From contig JAKOGH010001012.1 of NCBI GenBank assembly GCA_024811115.1, positions 1-16,393 on the forward strand: a stretch of DNA of 16,393 nt. The letters run 5' to 3'. The translations under genes and the position numbers were made by a program. Shown here piece after piece: positions 1 to 8,231 of the stretch (the stretch's first letter is position 1; every line of letters begins with the position of its first letter). This DNA is from Terana coerulea. Its lineage: Eukaryota; Basidiomycota; Agaricomycetes; Polyporales; Phanerochaetaceae. A model generated the notes under the pieces. The model had not been told where the DNA came from, did not search any database, and was given only the letters and a program-made list of their open reading frames with translations.

Positions 1-229
1 CCTGGCGGGCTGTGGTGGTAGAGCGCCTAAGAGTTTCCACGTGACCACCACACGAGCGTGCGCCACGAAGCTGGAAGCGCGTCGTGTGGCAACGTTATCC
101 TTGTCCTGACCACCACTGACTCGGAGCACTCCCCATGCTAGCTCTCTGACCGCTGACTCTTCGTAACTAGGTATGAGGTATTCTTTATCTTTGCACTGCC
201 TGTATTTGACTCTATTCCATAGATTCTCG
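1..229. other. left-edge region without a recognisable gene
   Basis: The region downstream of the minus-strand UstYa-like gene holds no reading frame that I recognise. It presumably contains that gene's 3' untranslated region. A TGGTGGTAGAGCG stretch near position 15 resembles a tRNA D-arm, but no matching T-arm follows. Confidence 0.4.
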
Positions 230-875
230 TTACAGAACTTGAGTTTGCCTCCTGGACCACTTCTCAAAGTTTTCATCCGCCGCTTCGTAAAGCCTCGTCC
301 AGTCCTTACATTCCATATCATACATTCTCTCAACAAATCTAGCGGCGAATGTCAGTTAGAAACAGCGCTTTAACCGATGCTCCTTACTTGGTTGATTTGC
401 CAGGCTCGAGGCGCGCATCTGCTAGGCAGAGGATGGACTCCCTCAGGTAGTTGAGGCAGTGCACGGACAACGGGGACACCTGCCCTTGAACATAGTCGCC
501 TCGGATAATGTCCAAGCAGCGCATCTGGTGGAACATTGCAACCGTGTGGTGGTCGGCGTGTTCCCCATCCCAAGTGTGGATGACGTGGCCGCCCGAGGGC
601 AGGAGGAGGCCGAACTCCTCGACGCCGGCCGAGGTTGTAACCTCGTACCTGACTGAGTTTTCGATCTGCATAGTCACAGGCCGTCCCTTAGTGGATGCAA
701 ACCAAGTTGCGACGGTGTACGTATCTACTCAGGAGTGAGTCATTTACTGTTATTGACCCAGTAACTTTATTTGCAGCGCACCAGCTCGTGAGTACATACT
801 TGTGAAGACGGTCACTATGAGGAGTGTGGCAGCGCATATAATGAGCAGGAATCTATTTTGCAGCTGCTTTGGCAT
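230..875 (-). CDS. UstYa family (DUF3328) oxidase-like protein, degenerate motif
   Basis: Three exons read on the minus strand. Exon 1 runs 875 to 782 (or 800), exon 2 is 724-388 and exon 3 is 338-230, with the stop at 232-230. The product is about 179 aa (173 aa with the alternative donor). Residues 8-26 form one hydrophobic membrane segment after a short basic start, as in UstYa proteins. The family core follows: an RPVTMQIENSVRY strand, then FHQMRC (96-101), then SVHCLNYLRES, CLADARLEP and, in exon 3, CKDWTRLYEAADENFEKW, which matches the usual family C-terminus. Intron 2 (339-387, 49 bp) has a GTAAGG donor, CTAAC/CTGAC branch sites and a TAG acceptor. Intron 1 is ambiguous: donor GTGCGC (781) or GTATGT (799), both phase 1. 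Known members (UstYa/UstYb, AprY) are copper-type oxidases that cyclise peptides through an HXXHC...HXXHC motif. Here the motif reads HQMRC and LSVHC, so one histidine is missing from each half. The protein may be a non-catalytic partner or a diverged enzyme. It is divergently paired with the gene at 1299. Confidence 0.82.
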
Positions 876-1298
876 GGCTCCGAACAGGGAGGAGGTGGTA
901 AGTCACTGCAGCGCATGTGCCTGGGTTGAGCGACTCATTATCTGCAGAGGCTCTTCTGTAGCATCCGCCTTCCCACCGGGAACTCGCTGCACATTGGGAT
1001 GTTCTTCCGGAAGTCAGTTTATCTTTCGCTTCATGATGAAGATCTCGAACTTCCTCAGCATCAAGTTCTCTGTCAGACATCAGATGCGCCGACACGGGCT
1101 ATTTCACACAGGTGCACTTCTTCTGGAGCTCGCTATGGGTAGATCCTATCAGTACGCGAAGTCTACTATACGCTCCGGTACAGCCACACAGGTACTCATG
1201 ATGCTATCACAGTGCGTGAGGCCATCCTTGCCTCCTCCTCAGCAGCGTCACAGACTTGCAGCACCCTCTTCACGTTGTGCAACGCAGTGCAGCTGGAT
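876..1298. promoter_or_regulatory. divergent intergenic region between two UstYa-like genes
   Basis: 423 bp separate the two start codons, which point away from each other, so both promoters should lie here. I found no convincing TATA box or conserved motif. Long open frames cross the region on both strands (for example plus strand 802-1368), but their translations have no domain I recognise and they overlap the true exons in other frames. Confidence 0.5.
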
Positions 1299-1944
1299 AT
1301 GCCTTCATATCGAATTTTGCTGGTCGCGCTGCTCACAACGTCCGCCGTGCTCTCGATTATTCATGTGATATGGCTGGCTGCCTTGGGGTGGCGGAAGACA
1401 GCGGCGGCAGTAGGGGCTAAGCAGATGAATTATAGTGGGTTTCTGCGTACTATCGTGGGTACACTACTGAACGCAAGGTTATGCAGCGTACCTTGGCAAT
1501 GACTATCCGTTGCACCTGGTCGAAGTCGACCAGGCCGAAATGACCTTCGCAGATACGGTGCATTATCAGGTCGGAGACCGACTTGCCGAGCTGGAGTGGT
1601 GGTCGACGAGAGCTCCTTGGTCGCATGACGGATACGTCCGTCTCGGGGAGAACCGTCGGCTTTTCGCTGTCTCCATGGCCCACCAGCTTCATTGCGTCGA
1701 GACGATGGCGCGCGTGCTGGGCAACGTCGATGACCTGTACAGCAGCGCCCATCACATGCAACACTGCTTCAGCTACCTACGGCAAAAGTTCCTTTGCAAC
1801 GCGGACGCCACTCTGGAGCCCTTCGACTTCATCGCGCGCAACTATTCCACGGTACCCGTCGGCATTACACAGCAGTGTCGTAATTGGAACACCGTCTTCG
1901 ACGCAATGGAGAAGAACTATGAGCAGTGGGTAGCTACAGCTTGA
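1299..1944 (+). CDS. UstYa family (DUF3328) oxidase-like protein, full HXXHC motifs
   Basis: Two exons, 1299-1434 and 1487-1944, give 197 aa. The intron 1435-1486 (52 bp) has a GTGGGT donor, a CTGAAC branch site and a CAG acceptor, and splicing creates the family hallmark NYTYLGNDYP. Residues 5-30 are a single N-terminal membrane segment. The catalytic signature is complete: HQLHC at 111-115 and HMQHC at 135-139, followed by FLCNADATLEPFDF and the C-terminal QCRNWNTVFDAMEKNY. UstYa-family proteins carry out oxidative cyclisation, hydroxylation or halogenation in fungal peptide and other secondary-metabolite pathways, probably anchored in a secretory membrane. The start is the first ATG in frame directly before the membrane helix. 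The gene is divergent from the degenerate homologue at 230-875 and shares its first intron's position and phase. The substrate cannot be told from the sequence. Confidence 0.88.
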
Positions 1945-2409
1945 AAAGAGGGGTAATTCGAGGCCCAATGGTGGCAAAGAGGTATGCAATCGCACCTCAA
2001 GCTGTGCGAGAAGTTGCTCATGTGCTCCTCACTACACAATAGGTTCTCGGTGGGCTGGAATTGTGACGGATCTACCGAAGTACCGGCCCGATAAATGCAC
2101 ATATCTGTAACACATGCTTGTCTTCGAATCATCAAATATCATTCACTGGTAGAAATGTAAGGAGCATGCATCCTCATTTCGCAAACAGTTAAATGCACTT
2201 CCACATATCTGTGTGTATTAATCTTTCTTCATCTGTTTCATGGACATGCTTTGTTGATTGCTGATACTCTATAGGAGCGTACTTTCTAAGAGGTTGATAT
2301 GACGCTTGATGGATGTCTCAAAGAGAGCCATCTTTTGCGGAAACTGTGATCCACCAAGTAAGTCGCTTTCACTAACGTATTCTCAAGTCGCTGAATCTAG
2401 CGCTAACAG
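1945..2409. other. intergenic, no gene recognised
   Basis: The region holds the 3' flank of the plus-strand UstYa-like gene and the downstream side of the minus-strand small secreted protein candidate, so the two genes converge here. No coding frame, RNA gene or repeat could be recognised. Confidence 0.4.
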
Positions 2410-2779
2410 TTATCCCATTGCTGGCGATGTACACTCCTGGTCACTTCCAAGAGCACGTGCGTATATTCGTAAACCAACTATTCTTACAACGACAGGATTC
2501 CAGTCGCCGGTGAGGTCCCAGCTAAATTATGGTAAGCACCAGACACCTGTTACATATTCTTTTCCTTACCGTTCTACACGAAGGCACTGTTGCAGGCTCT
2601 CTTCAAGAACATGTCTGTCGAAGGGTTTTCTGGAATCGTACAAACATAGTTAGCCCCGGCTTTACTCGTCATAACGCAGGCTTGCCTTCACAACTCTCTG
2701 GGACGGGTGCCGCGGTGACCACTACGGTCGCTGCCAGCACCAGCAGGCAAAGTGCAATGGCTTTGGTGTAGGATGCCAT
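2410..2779 (-). CDS. candidate small secreted protein (splice model uncertain)
   Basis: The start at 2779 opens a clear signal peptide (MASYTKAIALCLLVLAATVV, then VTA-AP). The unspliced frame stops after only 36 codons, so introns are needed for a longer product. Model A has exons 2779-2676, 2629-2570, 2521-2488 and 2436-2410 and gives 74 aa. It passes through KPFDRHVLEESLQQCLRVE and RWDLTGDWNPVV and ends ECTSPAMG, with three cysteines in the mature part. Its second intron (2522-2569) has a GTAAGG donor, a CTTAC branch site and a TAG acceptor, but its first donor (GTTATG) is poor. Model B uses a consensus GC donor (AG|GCAAGC) and gives about 49 aa ending in a Lys-Arg dibasic site followed by ACNSAFV. 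A TATA-like TTATAA at 2860-2865 lies about 85 bp upstream, a spacing like that of other genes here. No family is recognised. It could be an effector-like protein or a peptide precursor, or the extension could be chance. Confidence 0.4.
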
Positions 2780-3251
2780 AATGAGCAGTACGATGTGGAG
2801 TGTGCTAAGCGTGAACGGTGGGCGAGGCAGCTGGCGATCCCATCGCTGCTCCGCACTCGTTATAAGGAGGAAATACGAACAATCAACAATGCTGTTAAGT
2901 CGGGCATCGGCGAGGCGTTTGGGGTAAGTTTTTCCTCTGCTATCAACCAACACTTCTGGCTGAGAAGGCTGGGTTGCGAAGATACGTGCGTTCTGTTCTC
3001 TCACACAGCGGCACAGGCTCGCACAGACACTGCAAATTACAGCGGATGAACTCAATGCGTAGGATATGGCGAGAATAACGGCAGTGTATCGAAGCAGGCT
3101 ACCATATGGCTGCAACAACATCTGATGATCGCAGCTCTGAACGCCCTTGTGGCATTCTGATGGTGATGGACGCTGTACTTCCGGGTAAGTGCACCATTAC
3201 CTCGAGCCAATGTCTGAACCCTGGACCGCCCCTTGTGTCCCAGGTCGACCC
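2780..3251. promoter_or_regulatory. divergent intergenic region, small-protein gene and membrane-protein gene
   Basis: The region lies between two divergent start codons (2779 minus, 3252 plus). TTATAA at 2860-2865 is a candidate TATA element for the minus-strand gene. A hydrophobic minus-strand frame runs on through 2780-3121, but it lies upstream of the better placed signal-peptide ATG and has no recognisable domain. I regard it as noncoding. Confidence 0.35.
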
Positions 3252-4265
3252 ATGAAGCCCGCGCGGAGCTATACCCGCCTACCGACTGACTCTGAGGAGA
3301 GGCTATCACATGAGGGTAGCAGCAGTCGCGGTATGTGCATTCACTTCCTTTGTACTACCAGTGCTAGCGTGTACGCTAAGAACTTGCGCGTAGCGTTCAC
3401 GCGGTGGGCTGTTGCGGCCTCGCTATTGAGCGTCGTTCTCAACGCCGTCCTTGTCGCGGTGTCATTCTTCGGGCATGATACCTCAACTCTGCTATCCAGG
3501 ATTACACCCAAGAGCTCGCCCCTTCCGCGACCGAGCAAATACCGCGGTTTAGAACATGTAAATCGAACTCACGAACAAGACACGACAGTGCAGTCATTCA
3601 TCAACTGGCCAGCGGTGCTCGCACAAGTGAATAAGTCAGATCCAAGCTTCATCTTTCCTGCCAACCCGCGCCTCCGTTTCTACGAAGGCCTGGGTAACCT
3701 CTCTGCGGACTCTCGATTTCTTGTCGATCACGAGGTGCGCCAGTCACCGATCGTTTTGCACTTTACTCGTCCTAACTTCCCGCTGCAGACAAGTACAATT
3801 GTACAATGGCGAGCTCAAGACTTCGGCATGGAGCTGTGCCAAATCGTGCTCAACACGCCAGCGACGGACAGCGACCGCCCTTTGAGCCTCGACACATCCC
3901 TAGAGATGTGGAGGCTGGACGCAGATACGCGGCTGTTCATGGACCAGCGCAAGCTGTCGTGGCATACGCGACCAGCCAGGCTCGGCGACGCACCGATGGC
4001 TAGCATTAGCCTGTCACGCGAGAACAACACGTTCGCCACTGAGACATTCGCGTGTACCTCAGACGCCATACAGACCTTCGAATTTGCCTGCTCTGGCGCC
4101 GGCCGCGATTGCTCCTTGGATTTCTGGCAGGAGGAGGTGTCGACGTTCCCAGGTACGCGACGATGTCCTCCATCTCCTGGTAGAAAATCTGATCATCATT
4201 GGTTTCTCTCATCCTTCAATGACATTTGTACAGCGGTTTACATGGTCCAGTATAACTCACTCTAA
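3252..4265 (+). CDS. conserved basidiomycete single-pass membrane protein, function unknown
   Basis: Three exons, 3252-3330, 3394-4152 and 4234-4265, give 289 aa. Introns 3331-3393 (63 bp, GTATGT...TAG) and 4153-4233 (81 bp, GTACGC...CAG) are both multiples of three without stops, so the unspliced frame is also open. The splicing is inferred from signals and from the shorter, family-like product. The N-terminus (RSYTRLPTDSEERLSHEG) is acidic and cytosol-like, followed by one helix at about 31-52 and a long C-terminal domain with several N-glycosylation sequons (NRT, NKS, NLS, NNT), suggesting a type II protein with a lumenal domain. Conserved-looking blocks are INWPAVLAQVNKSDPSFIF, STIVQWRAQDFGMELC, FACTSDAIQTFEFAC and the end VYMVQYNSL. 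I recognise this layout from hypothetical proteins common in Agaricomycetes, sometimes labelled But2-like. I cannot assign a reaction. The alternative start at 3189 is less likely. Confidence 0.75.
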   Translation: MKPARSYTRLPTDSEERLSHEGSSSRGMCIHFLCTTSASVYAKNLRVAFTRWAVAASLLSVVLNAVLVAVSFFGHDTSTLLSRITPKSSPLPRPSKYRGLEHVNRTHEQDTTVQSFINWPAVLAQVNKSDPSFIFPANPRLRFYEGLGNLSADSRFLVDHEVRQSPIVLHFTRPNFPLQTSTIVQWRAQDFGMELCQIVLNTPATDSDRPLSLDTSLEMWRLDADTRLFMDQRKLSWHTRPARLGDAPMASISLSRENNTFATETFACTSDAIQTFEFACSGAGRDCSLDFWQEEVSTFPGTRRCPPSPGRKSDHHWFLSSFNDICTAVYMVQYNSL

Positions 4266-4306
4266 CCTCGACATCGCTGCACAACCGCTGCATACTGTAT
4301 TTCACC

Positions 4307-4514
4307 TACTGCCGCTTGCATTCAGCAAGGCGCCAGCGGTTGGTCGTCTCGCGCCCAACCCCAGCTTAGGGTACGACGACCTCGACAGTATTTGCCCTAT
4401 ATCTCTAGAACCGCTGATTGTAATGCAAAAACTCTTTCATATTCGTGATCTGCGACCTTGAATGCACCTTGTGGCGTAGAGAAACCAAAGGTGTACCTTG
4501 CGTAAGCTGAGCTC
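4307..4514 (+). repeat. left arm of a foldback inverted repeat
   Basis: About 208 bp that is the reverse complement of 4881-5099. The outer end reads TACTGCCGCTTGCATTCAGC and the inner end finishes CTTGCGTAAGCTGAGCTC. Compared with the right arm it lacks a 10-bp block near 4350 and one G, and it differs at only a few other bases. The arm begins 42 bp after the stop codon of the upstream membrane-protein gene. Confidence 0.92.
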
Positions 4515-4880
4515 GGCGTTGGTACCCTCACGCCACAGAGTCGCATGAGGTTCATGCCGTATCGAGGCTACCTGAAACACAAGCAGGACCTCTCACGAAA
4601 GACCATATACCCTCCCTACACAGTCCCTAACATTCCTTGTCCTTTAGACAGTTGGCGAATGTACCGCATGTGGCACAGCACCCATCGAAGGTCCTCTGAG
4701 TAGGGCTTTGAACGCGCGGCATAGTGTTGAACAGCCAAGTGAAAGCGATAGCTGGCCTAGATACAGATAAAAATGTTGCTTGGGGCTGTTATTTGTGTAG
4801 GGTTCCGGTGTAGAGTGCCGCGTAAACGCGTTGTTGCTCGCCAGGCCGCCGTGAATGCGGGTTGCGCAGGCGCCAACATT

Positions 4881-5099
4881 GAGTTCAGCTTACGCAAGGT
4901 ACACCTTTGGTTTCTCTACGCCACAAGGTGCATTCAAGGTCGCAGATCACGAATATGAAAGAGTTTTTGCATTACAATCAGCGGTTCTAGAGATATAGGG
5001 CAAACACTGTCGAGGTCGTCGTACCCCTAAGCTGGGGTTGGGCGCGAGACAAAAACGCGCGACCAACCGCTGGCGCCTTGCTGAATGCAAGCGGCAGTA
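4881..5099 (-). repeat. right arm of the foldback inverted repeat
   Basis: About 219 bp, inverted relative to 4307-4514. It contains the extra 10-bp block (near 5050-5062) absent from the left arm, and ends GCAAGCGGCAGTA. Confidence 0.92.
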
Positions 5100-5736
5100 A
5101 GAACGGGTTGTTGAATAATGCGCTGATGGCTCAGATGCTACTCATAATTTCATGCTGCTGTGCCAGTCGGTGTACATTCAAGTAGGCGTGGGGTGTATAC
5201 ATAATACATGGGTTTTTGGAGAACGTTGAAGGCTATCGCGCTACTCAGCACGGTTAAAGCCTCATCGGAGGCGTAGGAAAATATGCCCGGATAAAGCATG
5301 CCTTCGTGGCGCTGGGACATTCCCACGGTCTCTTGCTCCTCACCGACATGCCTGTGACTTCGACTTTCACGTATCTCACTTCTCTAACATGTCCCGCACC
5401 CTCGAAAACATTTTCTTACCCTCTCCTTACCGAACTTCGCTGACGGGGATATGAGCTCAACCACTTCAATTGCTACGTCGGTTTCGGTGCACAATCGGTA
5501 AACACATGACGAGTTGTAGCCTTCGCCTGGCCCGGTGCGGGCAGAGATGATACACGCTGCATATGGGTCGGTGCATCTGGAAGAGGTCTTACGGTGTTGC
5601 GTGTCAGCTGTGATGCTCTTGTGGTACGCTTATCTGTTCTTCTTCTGTGTCTTTCAATGATAACCGTTGCGTATAAAGTACGAAGAGGTTTTGAAGCGAC
5701 CTCGTTAGTATACTCGAGCGCAAGAGCATATATGAG
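5100..5736. promoter_or_regulatory. upstream region of the hexosaminidase gene
   Basis: 637 bp between the foldback element and the GH20 start codon. A good TATA box, TATAAA at 5672-5677, lies about 60 bp before the ATG at 5737. A minus-strand frame at 5473-5757 has a low-complexity, unrecognised translation, and I regard it as chance. Nothing else was identified. Confidence 0.5.
5672..5677 (+). promoter_or_regulatory. TATA box of the hexosaminidase gene
   Basis: TATAAA in the context GCGTATAAAGTA, 60 bp upstream of the GH20 start codon at 5737. Confidence 0.6.
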
Positions 5737-8072
5737 ATGCTGAGAATACTGCGCCATGCTTCGGCTGTACTCGCTCTGGCTGCCCCCGCCCTTTGCCTGT
5801 GGCCGATTCCTCGCTCGCTTCAGACGGGTTCGACTCCTCTCATCTTAGCCAACAATTTCGAGGTTGTCGGCCTGCACGACTCGCCTCCGGACCTCAATGC
5901 AGCAATCTCTCGCACCATGGGCTACCTCAAGAACGACAAATTGCAGCGTCTGGTGGTGGGTCGCGCTGCCGCCGACAAGAGGAAGGTCGATCATGCACCG
6001 CAAATCCGTAGCCTCGTTCTGTCTATCTCTCATGGCTCGCAAGTGAAGAGCATCGCTGAAGAGTCAGTTGCTCCAGTCGGCTCTAGGAGGGAAGAGTACG
6101 CTTTGGAAATCCCGTCCGACGGCTCCGCTGCCACCTTGTCCGCCAGCTCGACATTAGGCTTGCTCAGGGGCCTCACAACATTCGAGCAGTTATGGTATGA
6201 CATCGACGGGGAAACCACGTACACTCTAAATGCACCAATTCTCGTGTCTGACTCTCCTGCTTTTGTGCGTGCTTCTCGCAAACGTTTCGCAGAGTGGTGA
6301 TCTGATGCACAGTTGCAGCCGTATCGAGGCTTCATGTTGGATACGTCCCGAAACTTGTGAGTTTATCGTTACGTCTGCTCTTTTGCTGACTCACCAATAT
6401 ACCTTGCAGCTTCCCGGTATCAGACATCAAACGCACTCTCGATGCTATGAGCTGGACGAAGGTATGTAGGCTACTTCAGACTGCCTTGATTTGACTGAAT
6501 TGTATATCTTGCTTAGATGAATCAGCTCCATTGGCACGTAACCGATAGCCAGAGCTTTCCGTTGGAAGTGCCCGGCTTCACCGAAGTTGCAGACAAGGGA
6601 GCGTACTCGTCTTCGATGATCTATACACCGACGGATGTTCGAGACATAGTGTCCTACGCTGCGGAGGTGTGTTCGTCAACATTTCAGCATTCCATTACCA
6701 CCCAGCTAAGTATTTCCATTCCGTAGCGCGGCATCGACATCCTACTCGTGAGTTGTTTATCTCGCTATAAAGGGTCGGCGCACTGACTTGAATAATAGGA
6801 GATAGACACACCAGGTCATACAGCCATCATCGCCGAATCTCATCCAGAACATGTCGCATGCTACATCGCATCGCCATGGCAGACGTTCGCCAATGGTACG
6901 TTTTCAAAACTTTACATCCACGCCTATCTTCATGTTTTCCATCCGACACTAGAACCTCCCGCTGGGCAACTACGATTCGCGACCCCCGCTACCGTGAACT
7001 TCACCACCGAGCTTATCGTCGCTACCGCCAAAATGTTCCCGTCGGCTATGTTCAACACGGGCGGCGACGAGTTGAACATTCCGTGCTACGACCAGGATCC
7101 AGACACTCAACAAATCCTGAACTCTACGGGGCAGACTTTGGAGCAAGCTCTCGATGCCTTCACGCAGTCGACACATGGGGCGCTGGCGAAGCTGGGGAAG
7201 ACGCCTGTCGTGTCAGAAGGTATGTGAGATGTCCCCCTTGCTGCTGTCATATTGAAATTCATATTGACTCGTTGTCGACAGACATTGTCCTGCAGCACAA
7301 TTTGACGCTTATGAATGACACTATCGTGAAGTAAGTACCATCGCGCAATACCGACCCATTATTGACGATGCATCTCTGTCAGAGTCTGGAGATCCTCCAC
7401 CAATGCTGTCTCTGTTGCTGCCAAGAACTTCCGAATCATACAAGCGCCATCGGACTACTTCTATCTTGTGAGATACTAGAGTTCTTTCTAGCGAGTCGCA
7501 CTCTCAACGATCTTCTAGGACTGCGGCGCGGGAGAGTGGATCGGGGCAGATCCCTCTGGGTACGTCTCTGTTGTGTTGCTCAAACCTGTTTACTGACAAA
7601 TGTCTGCTCCTCAGCAACAGCTGGTGTGACCCTTTCAAAACCTGGCAGCGGGTATGTTCCTTCATCTGCACATGCGAAACGTACTAACTAACCCCGTTCT
7701 CGCACAGTCGTACACCTACGACCCGCTTGCGAATCTAACCGAGTCTCAGCACCATCTGGTGCTTGGCGGTACGTCGTCTCTTCCTGGTCCAACGATGAAA
7801 CCTAACACCATGAAACAGGGCAGCAGCCGCTTTGGACGGAGCAGTCATCTCCAGAGAACCTCGACTCTATCGTCTGGCCCCGCGCGGCGGCTTCCGCCGA
7901 GGTTTTCTGGACTGGGCCTACTTTGTCGGACGGGTCGCCGCGAAACGTGTCGTCTGCACTACCGCGGTTGCACGACCTGCGGTTCAGAATGGTGCAGCGG
8001 GGCGTAAAGGCGATCGCGCTTCAGCCGCTATGGTGTGCGCTCCGGCCTGGGCTATGTGACCTGAACTCGTAA
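5737..8072 (+). CDS. beta-N-acetylhexosaminidase (GH20), secreted
   Basis: Thirteen exons: 5737-6264, 6319-6356, 6410-6461, 6517-6666, 6727-6747, 6799-6895, 6953-7219, 7282-7330, 7383-7467, 7519-7559, 7615-7651, 7708-7768 and 7819-8072. Together they make an unbroken frame of 559 aa, a normal length for fungal enzymes. Introns are 50-62 bp. A signal peptide (about residues 1-20, LALAAPALC) precedes the N-terminal GH20b domain. The catalytic barrel shows YRGFMLDTSRNF, MNQLHWHVTDSQSFPLEVP, EIDTPGHT, FNTGGDELN with the catalytic Asp334-Glu335 pair, APSDYFYLDCGAGEWIG, SWCDPFKTWQ, LGGQQPLWTEQS, WPRAAASAEVFW and the C-terminal PRLHDLRFRMVQRG. GH20 enzymes remove terminal GlcNAc/GalNAc from chito-oligosaccharides and glycans by substrate-assisted catalysis, here probably outside the cell or in the wall. 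One oddity is that the usual PVVWEE reads PVVSED (Ser383 instead of the pocket Trp), which may weaken sugar binding. A TATA box lies at 5672. The gene converges on the esterase ending at 8232. Confidence 0.95.
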
Positions 8073-8231
8073 CTGCCCCGTACGCATTCATATTAGTGAA
8101 GCGTTGTCAAAAGCAGACGGCGGCACTACTGGGCTGAGAGTTGAATATGCATATGAATTGTTTGAACCACAGTCGGTCAATGGATACATCAGAAGCGTAT
8201 ACCAGCAGAAGTGGTTAAGTATCCTAAGTGG

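Larger units (their letters stand above)
4307..5099. mobile_element. foldback/MITE-like element with ~210-bp inverted arms
   Basis: Two almost identical inverted arms (4307-4514 and 4881-5099) flank a 366-bp unique centre (4515-4880) without a recognisable coding frame. The ends read TA|CTGCCGCTTGC...GCAAGCGGCAG|TA, compatible with a TA target duplication. Because TA is its own complement it could also simply be part of the repeat. No transposase is present, so the element would be non-autonomous. The small number of differences between the arms suggests recent insertion or gene conversion. If transcribed it would fold into a long hairpin. The superfamily cannot be decided from the ends alone. 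Confidence 0.75.

Noticed and set aside
10..80. tRNA-like D-arm sequence (TGGTGGTAGAGCG)
   Set aside because: No B-box (GTTCGA-type) or acceptor pairing follows at the right distance, so there is no support for a tRNA.
802..1368. Plus-strand open frame of 188 codons
   Set aside because: It overlaps exon 1 of both UstYa-like genes in other frames, is rich in Cys/Ser/Arg without any family pattern, and occupies the shared promoter region.
2306..2653. Plus-strand open frame of 115 codons
   Set aside because: The translation shows no domain and the opposite strand has better splice-supported exons.
2669..3121. Longer minus-strand frame extending the small secreted protein upstream to 3121
   Set aside because: The extension adds several unrelated hydrophobic stretches, while the internal ATG at 2779 gives a textbook signal peptide and has a TATA element at a normal distance.
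5473..5757. Minus-strand open frame in front of the hexosaminidase
   Set aside because: It is rich in Arg/Thr with no motif, it overlaps the GH20 start and TATA region, and it is probably chance.
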